Below, one piece after another: positions 1 through 5,782 of a stretch of DNA of 7,249 bases. The notes beneath the pieces are model-generated. The model was not told where the DNA came from, did no database searches, and saw only the letters and a program-made list of their open reading frames with translations. Made by a program: the position numbers and the translations under genes. Location: NCBI GenBank assembly GCA_905234355.1, contig CAJOHP010000138.1, positions 2,120-9,368 of the forward strand, in the 5' to 3' direction. Numbering within the stretch: position 1 is the stretch's first letter; each line of letters begins with the position of its first letter. This DNA comes from an uncultured Prevotella sp. (GTDB taxonomy: Bacteria > Bacteroidota > Bacteroidia > Bacteroidales > Bacteroidaceae).

Positions 1-480
1 AACGGCGACACCGAGAAGACGGTGGTGGCACCTGCCGACGGCAAGGTGGTCGTCATCGAGGAGACCGAAGAGAATGAGTACTTCCACGACCGCAGGCTGA
101 TGATCAGCATCTTCATGAGTCCGCTCAATGTGCATGCCAACTGGTTTCCGGTCGACGGTCGCGTGAAGTTTGTGCACCATCAGGACGGCAACTACCACAA
201 GGCCTGGCTGCCCAAGGCCAGCGAAGAGAACGAGCATGCCGACATCATGATAGAGACGCCCGACGGGCAGGAGGTGCTCGTGCGGCAGATAGCCGGTGCC
301 ATGGCCCGCCGCATCGTGACCTACGCCAAGGACGGTGAAGACTGCTACATCGACGAGCATCTGGGCTTCATCAAGCTCGGGTCGCGCGTCGATGTCTATC
401 TACCCTTAGGTTCTGTGCCCGCCGTCAAGATGGGGCAAGCCACCACAGGCGACCAGACCGTCATAGCAAGAATGAAATGA
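1..480 (+). CDS. psd: Phosphatidylserine decarboxylase, 3' part (5' end outside window)
   Basis: This membrane-associated enzyme decarboxylates phosphatidylserine to phosphatidylethanolamine. The frame is open from base 1 (N-G-D-T-E-K-T-V-V-A-P-A-D-G), so the GTG at 22 is not the start and the true start lies upstream; 159 codons are visible. What shows the family: the PADG motif near the left edge, the histidine-bearing NVHANW motif, and LGSRVDVYLP near the C-terminus. In this family the pyruvoyl cofactor forms by self-cleavage between Gly and Ser of GS; here Gly is 379-381 and Ser is 382-384. The Asp, His and Ser expected for autocleavage are therefore all present. The short C-terminal tail after GSR fits the compact, archaeal-like Psd type common in Bacteroidetes. 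The TGA stop overlaps the ATG of pssA (ATGA), which implies translational coupling. The promoter is outside the window. Confidence 0.95.
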   Translation, partial: NGDTEKTVVAPADGKVVVIEETEENEYFHDRRLMISIFMSPLNVHANWFPVDGRVKFVHHQDGNYHKAWLPKASEENEHADIMIETPDGQEVLVRQIAGAMARRIVTYAKDGEDCYIDEHLGFIKLGSRVDVYLPLGSVPAVKMGQATTGDQTVIARMK

Positions 481-1157
481 TAAAGAAGCACATACCCAAC
501 GCCATCACCTGCTGCAACCTCCTCTCCGGCTGCATAGCCACTGTGCAGGCACTTGCCGGCGCGGCCGAGTGGGCACTGCTCTTCATCATCGTAGGGGCGG
601 TGTTCGACTTCTTCGACGGTATGTCGGCGCGGCTCTTGGGTGTGAGCTCGCCCATAGGCAAGGAGCTCGACTCGCTGGCCGACGACGTCACCTTTGGCGT
701 AGCACCCGCAGCCATCGTATTCCAGTTTCTATGCGGCTTCCACCACCACATCCTGCTGTTGCCCTATACGGCCTTCCTCATTGCAGCCTTCTCGGCGCTC
801 AGACTGGCCAAGTTCAATCTGGACGAGCGGCAGACCACCTCGTTCATCGGACTGCCCACCCCGGCCAACGCTCTCTTCTGGGGCTCGCTCGTCGTGGGTT
901 ATGGCGAGTGGCTCTCGGCATCACCTTATTATATATATGGTGTGCTGCTCATGGTGCTCCTGAGCTGCTGGCTGCTCGTGGCCGAGCTGCCCCTCTTTGC
1001 ACTGAAGTTCAAGCACTGGGGCTGGCAAGGCAACGAGGTGAAATACGTGTTTGTGGGCACCTCGGCCGCCATCCTTGCCTTGCTCGGCATCAAGGGCATT
1101 GCCGTGGTCATTGCCTGGTATGTGGTGCTCGCTGCCGTGACGGCACGACGGGCTTAG
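477..1157 (+). CDS. pssA: CDP-diacylglycerol--serine O-phosphatidyltransferase
   Basis: This integral membrane enzyme transfers the phosphatidyl group from CDP-diacylglycerol to L-serine. Its product, phosphatidylserine, is the substrate of the Psd encoded just upstream. The protein has 226 residues, usual for the type II (Bacillus-like) PssA. The CDP-alcohol phosphatidyltransferase signature DG-x2-AR-x8-G-x3-D-x3-D is complete: D47 G48, A51 R52, G61, D65 and D69. The GLPTPA motif at about 125-130 is also typical. Hydrophobic stretches at roughly 32-46, 73-88, 92-109, 126-141, 151-169, 189-203 and 206-222 agree with a multi-pass protein. The ATG at 477 overlaps the psd stop in ATGA, so this start is well supported and the gene should be co-translated with psd. 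Nothing appears damaged. Confidence 0.95.
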   Translation: MIKKHIPNAITCCNLLSGCIATVQALAGAAEWALLFIIVGAVFDFFDGMSARLLGVSSPIGKELDSLADDVTFGVAPAAIVFQFLCGFHHHILLLPYTAFLIAAFSALRLAKFNLDERQTTSFIGLPTPANALFWGSLVVGYGEWLSASPYYIYGVLLMVLLSCWLLVAELPLFALKFKHWGWQGNEVKYVFVGTSAAILALLGIKGIAVVIAWYVVLAAVTARRA

Positions 1158-1196
1158 CCTGTTATATATACTAACTTAAAAAGAACATCTATTCTT

Positions 1197-1568
1197 ATGC
1201 ATATACTCTTAGGTATCATTGTCGCCGTCTTGGCCGTGGCCGCCTTTCTCACTCTACTCGTGCTGCACTACATGGGCCGTATCGTGGCCATGGTGCGTCG
1301 CATGTTCTCCGGCGAATATACCGACGAGGAGGTGGAGCGCTATTCGCAGAAGCACTATCGTGGCGATGCCGGCCAGCGTTTCTCCGACGACTATTTCAAG
1401 AGCAGCTCTTCCTCTGGTGCCTATGGTGGCGAGCAGCCTACTGCCTCACGCACCGTGCAGCAGGATGGCGTGAGCATCATAGACCAGCGCCACGGCGAGC
1501 GACAGAACCGTAAGATATTCCACGACGACGAGGGCGAGTATGTGGACTATAGCGAGGTAAAGGAGTAG
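1197..1568 (+). CDS. Small single-pass membrane protein, DUF4834-like
   Basis: A 123-residue protein of unknown function. Residues about 3-25 form one strongly hydrophobic segment, followed by a basic stretch (GRIVAMVRRMF). The rest is polar: an acidic patch (YTDEEVERY), a Ser-rich linker around 65-72, and a conserved-looking C-terminus (RKIFHDDEGEYVDYSEVKE). A membrane anchor at the N-terminus with a C-terminal DEGEYVDY-type motif matches what I recall of the Bacteroidetes family DUF4834, which often sits beside the psd/pssA genes. The positive-inside rule suggests the polar part faces the cytoplasm. It starts 39 bp after pssA with no recognisable promoter or terminator between, so read-through from psd-pssA is likely. 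Its stop lies 19 bp from the stop of the convergent GH43 gene. The family name is from memory; the membrane topology is visible directly. Confidence 0.8.
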   Translation: MHILLGIIVAVLAVAAFLTLLVLHYMGRIVAMVRRMFSGEYTDEEVERYSQKHYRGDAGQRFSDDYFKSSSSSGAYGGEQPTASRTVQQDGVSIIDQRHGERQNRKIFHDDEGEYVDYSEVKE

Positions 1569-1587
1569 TGCGGGTGTAATATTTTTC

Positions 1588-2733
1588 CTACCACTGCCTC
1601 ACCCAGCGTATGACGGGTGTGCCGTCGGCACTGAAGGTGATAGGCAGCCACAGGTGCAGGCTGTGCGACAGGTGATGCGGGCGCCACACGTCGGCCATGA
1701 AGACGGGCTGTCCGCCGATGTCGGTGATATATGTGCCCTGTGCGCCGAAGGTCTTCGCGGCTGGCATGGGTGGTGTGCCCTCGCTGTCGGCATCGGTGAA
1801 GGGCGAAGGCAGCTGCTGCCACGGTCCCCAGATGCTCTCGGCACGGAACATGCGGGCCTCGTTGGGGTCCCATCCCGTGCAGCCGGAGCAGATGAGCCAG
1901 TAGTGAGCGCCGTGCTTCAGCAGGCAGGGCGCCTCGTTCTGTCCACCCGGGGCCACCAGGGTGTAGCGGCCTGTGAAGCCGAGCCAGTCGTCGGTGAGCT
2001 CGCTGATGAGCAGCGTCAGATTCTCCTGCGATGAGGTGATGTGGTATGCGCGGCCGTCGTCGTCGATAAAGACAGTCATGTCGCGGCTCATCTGTCCGCC
2101 CTCGAAGTCGCGCCACAAGTACATGCCGCGCTCCACCTCGCGTCGCCATGCAGGCGTCCACCACTCCTTCCACTGGCTGGCATCGGTCTGCCGTGCCGCC
2201 GCCTTTTGCTCCTCGGTCCATCCCGTGGGCCACAGTCCGGCATGCAGGCGCGTGCTGCGCAGGTAGCGGAACGGCCCCGTGGGACTGTCGCTCACGGCAA
2301 AGGCCACACGCGCTGCCTCATAGCCGCGCCCCTTCAGCTCGAGGTGGAAGAGCATGACAAACTTCTTCGTGCGTGGGTTGTACGCCACCTTCGGGCGCTC
2401 CATGATGCAGCCGCGCTCCGTGTCGCTGCCTGTCTCCTGGCTCACGCTCAGGGCGATGCCCTCGTTCTTCCAGTCTGTCAGGTTGTGCGACGAGTAGACA
2501 GCTATGCCTTGCTCGGTGGTGAATCCGCGGTAAGGGCGGTGCTCACCATACCAGTAGTAGGTGCCCTCGTGCAGGACGATGTTGCCCCCGTGGGCATTGA
2601 TATGCTCGCCGTCAGCATCGGGCCACAGCTCGCCGTTGACGGGCTTCACCCCTACTCCGTGCTGTGCCATTGCGGCACAAGACCACAGCACCAGGGCAAC
2701 GAGCAGCTTCAGTCGTGTCTTTTGCATTGTCAT
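1588..2733 (-). CDS. Secreted glycoside hydrolase, family 43 (galactanase/arabinofuranosidase-type subfamily)
   Basis: A 381-residue five-bladed beta-propeller enzyme expected to release pentose or galactose units from plant-type glycans in the periplasm or at the cell surface. Residues 1-23 are a Sec signal peptide, probably cut after AMA (21-23). Family evidence: NAHGG at 46-50 on the first blade, YYWYGEH at 59-65, SRDMTVF at 216-222 holding the probable pKa-modulating Asp218, NEAP at 266-269 holding the probable acid Glu267, and SGCTGWDPN at 283-291. The first-blade motif has HGG where most GH43 enzymes carry the catalytic-base Asp. This resembles subfamilies 24 and 34, where a Gln further on is thought important; AQGTYI (Gln332) fits that place. 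Exact substrate cannot be told. The second ATG (2727) is an equally good start. The gene stands alone, with no SusC/SusD in the window. Confidence 0.88.
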   Translation of the reverse strand: MTMQKTRLKLLVALVLWSCAAMAQHGVGVKPVNGELWPDADGEHINAHGGNIVLHEGTYYWYGEHRPYRGFTTEQGIAVYSSHNLTDWKNEGIALSVSQETGSDTERGCIMERPKVAYNPRTKKFVMLFHLELKGRGYEAARVAFAVSDSPTGPFRYLRSTRLHAGLWPTGWTEEQKAAARQTDASQWKEWWTPAWRREVERGMYLWRDFEGGQMSRDMTVFIDDDGRAYHITSSQENLTLLISELTDDWLGFTGRYTLVAPGGQNEAPCLLKHGAHYWLICSGCTGWDPNEARMFRAESIWGPWQQLPSPFTDADSEGTPPMPAAKTFGAQGTYITDIGGQPVFMADVWRPHHLSHSLHLWLPITFSADGTPVIRWVRQW

Positions 2734-2792
2734 TGTTCTTGGGTTCCTTATCGTTTGGACAGTCTGTTTCCATCTGTCCGAAATGTTTGCTG

Positions 2793-2800
2793 CAAAATTA
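2793..2800 (-). promoter_or_regulatory. Candidate -7 box for the GH43 gene
   Basis: Read on the minus strand the sequence is TAATTTTG, a full match to the Bacteroidetes -7 consensus TAnnTTTG. It would start transcription near 2787, about 55 nt before the GH43 start. No TTTG is found at the -33 distance (around 2820-2826), so this is half a promoter by sequence and the call is tentative. Confidence 0.4.
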
Positions 2801-2818
2801 CGAATTTATTTCATATTA

Positions 2819-2850
2819 TTTGTCTATTCCGCGGAAAATAACTAAATTTG
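2819..2850 (+). promoter_or_regulatory. Bacteroidetes-type promoter for the Dabb gene
   Basis: TTTG at 2819-2822 and TAAATTTG at 2843-2850 are separated by exactly 20 nt, matching the TTTG-N19-21-TAnnTTTG consensus of the Bacteroidetes primary sigma factor. Transcription would begin near 2856, giving a leader of about 25 nt before the ATG at 2882. The spacer contains the perfect palindrome TTCCGCGGAA. Confidence 0.7.
2827..2836. promoter_or_regulatory. Palindrome TTCCGCGGAA inside the Dabb promoter spacer
   Basis: This perfect 10-bp palindrome lies between the -33 and -7 boxes of the Dabb promoter and just upstream of the candidate divergent GH43 promoter. It is an island of GC in otherwise AT-rich DNA. 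The position is that of a classical repressor operator, but no regulator gene is visible nearby, so a binding role is only inferred. Confidence 0.35.
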
Positions 2851-2881
2851 TAGCCGATAAGGACACATTATATTATATATT

Positions 2882-3187
2882 ATGGTAAAGCATGTTATTC
2901 TCTGGACGCTCAGCCCTGACCTGTCGGATGAGCAGAAGCAGGAAGTGAAGACCGGCATCAAGCAGGGGCTTGAGGGTCTTGTGGGCCGCGTGCCCGGACT
3001 GATAGAGGCCACAGTACACATCGGCGGTCGGCTCGACTCGTCGAATGCCGACGTGATGCTCGACTCGCTGCTCGCCTCGCCCGAGGCGCTGCGGGGCTAT
3101 GCCCAGCACCCCGACCACGTGGCAGTGGCCAACAGCAAGGTGCGCCCCTACACCGTGAGCCGCACGTGTCTGGACTTTGAGATCTGA
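2882..3187 (+). CDS. Dabb-domain (stress-responsive alpha/beta barrel) protein
   Basis: A 101-residue cytoplasmic protein spanning a single Dabb domain, a dimeric ferredoxin-like alpha/beta barrel. The N-terminal strand MVKHVILWTL is the hallmark of the family. It is followed by a helix rich in charged residues (about 14-34), a VPGLIEATVHIGGRLD strand and turn (37-52), the NADVMLDSLLASPEALRGY segment (55-73), and HPDHVAVANSKVRPYTVSR (76-94), which matches the family's conserved HP.H......R motif region. Family members are often linked to stress or act as small enzymes, but for most bacterial members no reaction is known, and none can be named here. The ATG at 2882 fits both the domain start and the upstream promoter. 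It diverges from the GH43 gene. The 95-bp gap to trxA has no clear promoter or terminator, so co-transcription with trxA is possible. Confidence 0.9.
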   Translation: MVKHVILWTLSPDLSDEQKQEVKTGIKQGLEGLVGRVPGLIEATVHIGGRLDSSNADVMLDSLLASPEALRGYAQHPDHVAVANSKVRPYTVSRTCLDFEI

Positions 3188-3282
3188 CCACCCCTCCACA
3201 CATCTCTTTATTCCAAAACACCTAAAAGTTGAGTATATACGAGACTTGAATTATTAACTGATATAAAACAATTACGACAACA

Positions 3283-3597
3283 ATGGAAGTACAACTGACA
3301 AGCGAGAACTTTGAGAGTCTGAAGAAGGGCGATCTGCCCTTAGTGGTCGATTTCTGGGCAACGTGGTGCGGTCCGTGCCGCATGGTGGCTCCCATCATCA
3401 GCGAGCTGGCCGAGCAGTACGACGGCAAGATTGTCGTGGCCAAGTGCGACGTCGAGGAGAACGACGAGCTGGCAGCCGAGTTTGGCATACGCAACATCCC
3501 CACCGTGCTCTTCTTCAAGAACGGCGAGGTGGTCGACAAGCTCGTGGGCGCCGTGGCCAAGGCTAAGTTCCAGGAGAAATTCGAGGCACTGCTGTAA
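3283..3597 (+). CDS. trxA: Thioredoxin
   Basis: A 104-residue cytoplasmic thioredoxin that reduces protein disulfides and is recycled by thioredoxin reductase. The length is typical of stand-alone thioredoxins and there is no signal peptide. The active site WCGPC is at residues 28-32, inside FWATWCGPCRMVAP. The buried Asp (D23) precedes it in VVDFWA. The cis-proline is P73 in NIPTVLFF, and the GEVVDKLVGA segment at 81-90 is the usual final strand and turn. A further cysteine lies in VVAKCDVEEN (C55), not part of the active site. The ATG start is fixed by the family's N-terminal strand. The upstream 95 bp are AT-rich but show no full TAnnTTTG box. Downstream, within 10 bp of the stop, begins a purine-rich stretch that is one arm of a long inverted repeat. 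Confidence 0.97.
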   Translation: MEVQLTSENFESLKKGDLPLVVDFWATWCGPCRMVAPIISELAEQYDGKIVVAKCDVEENDELAAEFGIRNIPTVLFFKNGEVVDKLVGAVAKAKFQEKFEALL

Positions 3598-3812
3598 AAG
3601 AAGAAAGAAGTAAGAAGGAAGAGGAAAGAAGTATGATTAGGCGGCTATATGATAGGCAGGCGGCTGTTCCGATGCTTTGACACTCGCACGAGACCGACGC
3701 TTGCAAGAATATTCACGCCTACAGTGACAGTTGCAAACGAAGCTGCAGCAACAGCAGTCTAATCATACTTATCCCTTCTTACTTCTCACTTATTACTAAA
3801 AAACCATCACCT
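3598..3812. other. Gene-free gap between trxA and the 3813 gene
   Basis: These 215 bp hold the inverted repeat (3606-3786) and nothing else that I can support. No Bacteroidetes -33/-7 pair is recognisable just upstream of 3813, and there is no classical hairpin plus T-tract. Only tiny open frames of about 15 codons begin within the arms. Confidence 0.6.
3606..3786. repeat. Long two-part inverted repeat in the trxA downstream region
   Basis: The left arm consists of AGAAGTAAGAAGG (3606-3618) and AAGTATGATTAG (3629-3640). The right arm is the exact reverse complement of both parts: CTAATCATACTT (3759-3770) and CCTTCTTACTTCT (3774-3786). The two blocks are separated by 10 nt on the left and 3 nt on the right, so 25 bp pair perfectly around an asymmetric internal loop and a 118-nt interior. 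GAAAGAAGTA also occurs twice in direct orientation (3603-3612 and 3624-3633), which explains the extra left-arm bases as a local duplication. The interior has a GGCGGCT direct repeat and no gene. It may be a structured 3' UTR, a small non-autonomous repeat element or an invertible segment; the sequence alone does not decide. Confidence 0.75.
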
Positions 3813-4133
3813 ATGGCAAGTATAGACGAAGAGCTGCGGCTCGACGAGCTAGAGACGCAGCGCGAGATGGCATTCATCCGCGAGCAGCTGCCCCAGGAGC
3901 TGAAGGACAAGTACAGCGACGAGCAACTGCGCTGGATGCTCGACGCCATCGTCGACTACTACATCGGCAGCGGTGTGCTCGACAGCACCGACGACGAGGT
4001 GGACATCGACATGGAGCAGGCCGCCAAGAGCGTGTGCCGGCAGGCTGAGACCGACGGTATCGGAGGACTCCGGCCCGACGAGGTATTCTTCGTCATACAG
4101 GCCGACCTCGACTATCAGGAGCAGAACTGCTGA
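3813..4133 (+). CDS. Small acidic protein of unknown function
   Basis: A 106-residue, strongly acidic, predicted cytoplasmic protein without signal peptide or membrane segment. I do not recognise an assigned function. The first 45 residues look helical and charged (DEELRLDELETQREMAFIREQ, then LPQELKDKYSDEQLRWMLDAI). They are followed by the aromatic motif VDYYIGSGVLD (about 47-57), an acidic loop (STDDEVDIDME), a second helix, and a C-terminal segment RPDEVFFVIQADLDYQEQ. The pattern LPQELKDKYSDEQL...VDYYIGSG resembles conserved hypothetical proteins I recall from Bacteroides, but the family name is not known to me. Regular third-position G/C use like its neighbours supports a real gene. Two cysteines (in SVCRQ and the last residue) are not arranged as a known motif. 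No promoter is obvious upstream. Confidence 0.8.
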   Translation: MASIDEELRLDELETQREMAFIREQLPQELKDKYSDEQLRWMLDAIVDYYIGSGVLDSTDDEVDIDMEQAAKSVCRQAETDGIGGLRPDEVFFVIQADLDYQEQNC

Positions 4134-4161
4134 AGCGCACTTTTCTTTACAAAATCATGCT

Positions 4162-4203
4162 CTCCGCCCCTGTCCGCCCACAAAAGGGAGAACAGGGGCG
4201 GAG
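4162..4203 (+). terminator. GC-rich hairpin after the 3813 gene (possible terminator or RNA structure)
   Basis: CTCCGCCCCTGT (4162-4173) pairs perfectly with ACAGGGGCGGAG (4192-4203) to give a 12-bp stem, and a CCC/GGG pairing is possible inside the 18-nt loop. It starts 28 bp after the stop codon. There is no T-tract after the stem (TGGTTCTGAG follows), so it is not a standard intrinsic terminator. It could protect a 3' end, help termination in another way, or be a repeat. Confidence 0.5.
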
Positions 4204-4238
4204 TGGTTCTGAGCCTTCCGTGGCTTGAATTTCATTCC

Positions 4239-4298
4239 CATATTTGCAGAAAACTTTCATATTTGCAGAAAAACGTCTGTTTTAGCCGTTTTTCTGCA
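4239..4298. repeat. Direct and inverted TTTGCAGAAAA half-sites upstream of the VWA gene
   Basis: CATATTTGCAGAAAA occurs at 4239-4253 and again at 4258-4272, a spacing of 19 bp. The second copy is also the left half of a perfect 12-bp inverted repeat: TGCAGAAAAACG (4264-4275) and CGTTTTTCTGCA (4287-4298), with 11 nt between. The array ends 7 bp before the -33 region of the promoter of the next gene, a position suited to an activator or repressor. The inverted pair followed by a T-rich run could alternatively be a weak terminator. Confidence 0.6.
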
Positions 4299-4304
4299 TT
4301 TTTT

Positions 4305-4336
4305 CTTGCCGTTATTGCCCTTTTTTCCTATCTTTG
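4305..4336 (+). promoter_or_regulatory. Bacteroidetes-type promoter for the VWA lipoprotein
   Basis: A full -7 box TATCTTTG (4329-4336) follows CTTG (4305-4308, one mismatch to TTTG) by exactly 20 nt. Transcription would start near 4342, leaving a leader of about 85 nt before the ATG at 4427. The leader contains a small hairpin, CTTCC (4345-4349) with GGAAG (4356-4360), and is otherwise AT-rich right up to the start codon. Confidence 0.7.
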
Positions 4337-4426
4337 CACCGACACTTCCAGCAAAGGAAGGGTAAATATAGATAGTTCCGCTACGCGATAAAATTGATAT
4401 ATTATTCATCCTAAAATTAATTTTTT

Positions 4427-5668
4427 ATGAAGAAGCATTTCTTTTACATGAGCATGCTCCTTGCAGCAGCGCTTACGTTTGGTATGACCTCGTGCTCGAG
4501 CAACGACGACGATGACGAAGGTCCCTCCTCCGACATTCCTGCCGACGCCCAGGCCGGCACGGCCCCTGAGGTGCCCCGCAAGACGGTCAACATCCCCAAC
4601 ATCTCCGAGCCCATGCTCGAGAGCGGCAACAGCGCCGTCATCCGCATCAACCTCACCGGCATCAAGGCCACCGAGGGTAACATCAAAGGCGAGTGGATGA
4701 TGCTCTACGGCACGGGCGAGCCCAACCAGAACGTGTGGCTCACCATCGACGGCAAGCCCAAGTCGGTGAAGGTCATCAACAGCGACAACTCGCAGCAGCA
4801 GATCGGCATGGCCGACATCGTGTTCCTCGTCGACGACTCCGGCTCGATGGGTCAGGAGGCCGACTCTATAGCCAAGCAGGTTGTGGCATGGAGCCGCGTG
4901 CTCGACCGCACACTCGACTGCCGCTTCGGCGTGGTGGGCTATGGCGACGGCTACAACGGCATCGACGGCGGCATGAACCTCAATGTCATCGACTCGCTCT
5001 ACTACTTCCTCAACGAGCGTGTGAACTACTATGGCAACAAGGTCAACGGCACCTACCGCACCATGGGCTTCTGGGGCACCGACAGCGCACGGCTGAAGGG
5101 GCTCATCGACGCACAGGAGTACTACAAGTATAATGGCACGGGCAGCGACGAGTGCGGTGCCTACGCCCTGCACTTCGCCGACGAGCAGTTCTCCTTCCGC
5201 GACGGTGCCAACCGCATCTACCTCAACTTCACCGACGAGCCCAACATGCCCTACGGCGACACCAAGTGGTCGGTGGAGACGCTCAATCCCAACGACACCC
5301 TCTACAACTGGAACGCTGCCAAGGGCACCGTGCACAGCGTCTACAGCGGCTCCGACAGCCTCAGCTACCAGGGGCCTGACGGCTACCACTTCACAAGCAA
5401 CCAGCGGTATCCGTTCTACAACCATGAGTGCCCCTGGCTCATGTCGGAGTACACTGGCGGTGTGACCTTCCTGGCCGACTCCTACTTCCGCAATGTCACA
5501 CTCAACGGACTGGAGGTCACCGGCGCCATGAGCAACTCCTACGTGCTGCGCTTCAACATCACCGACGACCTGCGCACCGGCCTGCACACCATCATCCTCA
5601 CCATCAAGGATGCTCAGGGCAACATGGCTAAGAAGGTATTCGAGAACGTGTCCTTCTCCTTCCAGTAA
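4427..5668 (+). CDS. Surface-type lipoprotein with a von Willebrand factor A domain
   Basis: A 413-residue exported lipoprotein, probably a metal-dependent binding or adhesion protein; its ligand is unknown. Residues 1-22 are a lipoprotein signal peptide with lipobox MTSC, so C23 is lipidated. The CSSNDDDDE that follows resembles the Bacteroides lipoprotein export signal (SDDDD-like), predicting display on the outer surface. Residues about 55-125 are beta-rich. The VWA domain runs about 129-350. It has the MIDAS motif DDSGSMG (D136, S138, S140), then FGVVGYGDG (167-175), a GSDECGAYALHF segment (239-250), and YLNFTDEP (265-272) with D270 as a likely third MIDAS residue. The last 60 residues (VLRFNITDD...LHTIILTIKDAQGN) look like an Ig-like strand set, so VWA may be inserted between beta-sandwich halves. 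It has its own promoter and terminator and seems monocistronic. Confidence 0.9.
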   Translation: MKKHFFYMSMLLAAALTFGMTSCSSNDDDDEGPSSDIPADAQAGTAPEVPRKTVNIPNISEPMLESGNSAVIRINLTGIKATEGNIKGEWMMLYGTGEPNQNVWLTIDGKPKSVKVINSDNSQQQIGMADIVFLVDDSGSMGQEADSIAKQVVAWSRVLDRTLDCRFGVVGYGDGYNGIDGGMNLNVIDSLYYFLNERVNYYGNKVNGTYRTMGFWGTDSARLKGLIDAQEYYKYNGTGSDECGAYALHFADEQFSFRDGANRIYLNFTDEPNMPYGDTKWSVETLNPNDTLYNWNAAKGTVHSVYSGSDSLSYQGPDGYHFTSNQRYPFYNHECPWLMSEYTGGVTFLADSYFRNVTLNGLEVTGAMSNSYVLRFNITDDLRTGLHTIILTIKDAQGNMAKKVFENVSFSFQ

Positions 5669-5701
5669 GTCGCCGATGCACTTAGCATAACCAAATAAAA
5701 G

Positions 5702-5737
5702 CGGCTGCCTCGCCAAGCGGGGCAGCCGTTTTTTTTT
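5702..5737 (+). terminator. Intrinsic terminator of the VWA lipoprotein gene
   Basis: CGGCTGCC (5702-5709) pairs with GGCAGCCG (5721-5728). A T-G wobble and CGC/GCG pairs extend the stem to 12 bp, closed by a CAA loop. Nine T follow at once (5729-5737). An A-run before the stem (5697-5700) could give some activity on the other strand too. Confidence 0.93.
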
Positions 5738-5782
5738 GCATTTTTTGTGGTGGCAGATGCGTGGCGTTACAAATATTTTGAT

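Noticed and set aside
22..480. GTG at 22 as the start of psd
   Set aside because: The frame is open to base 1, and the PADG motif lies too close to this codon; Psd proteins have a longer N-terminal part before it.
569..1174. A 201-codon + strand open frame overlapping pssA
   Set aside because: It is an Arg/His-rich out-of-frame translation of pssA, which has the full CDP-alcohol phosphatidyltransferase signature in the other frame.
1569..1587. A bidirectional terminator between the convergent DUF4834-like and GH43 genes
   Set aside because: The 19 bp hold a short T-run but no inverted repeat that could form a stem.
2041..2841. A 266-codon + strand open frame opposite the GH43 gene
   Set aside because: The opposite strand encodes a clear GH43 enzyme with signal peptide and motifs; this frame has no recognisable protein features.
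3188..3282. A separate promoter for trxA
   Set aside because: The stretch is AT-rich, but I find no TAnnTTTG box with a TTTG at 19-21 nt upstream.
3633..3766. Two 15-codon micro-ORFs, one starting from each arm of the inverted repeat on opposite strands (MIRRLYDRQAAVPML and MIRLLLLQLRLQLSL)
   Set aside because: Both start codons come from the same arm sequence ATGATTAG, so the symmetry is automatic; the peptides are too short to support as genes.
3606..3786. An insertion sequence after trxA
   Set aside because: There is no transposase and the interior is only 118 bp; no target-site duplication is visible at the outer ends, so only a repeat is claimed.
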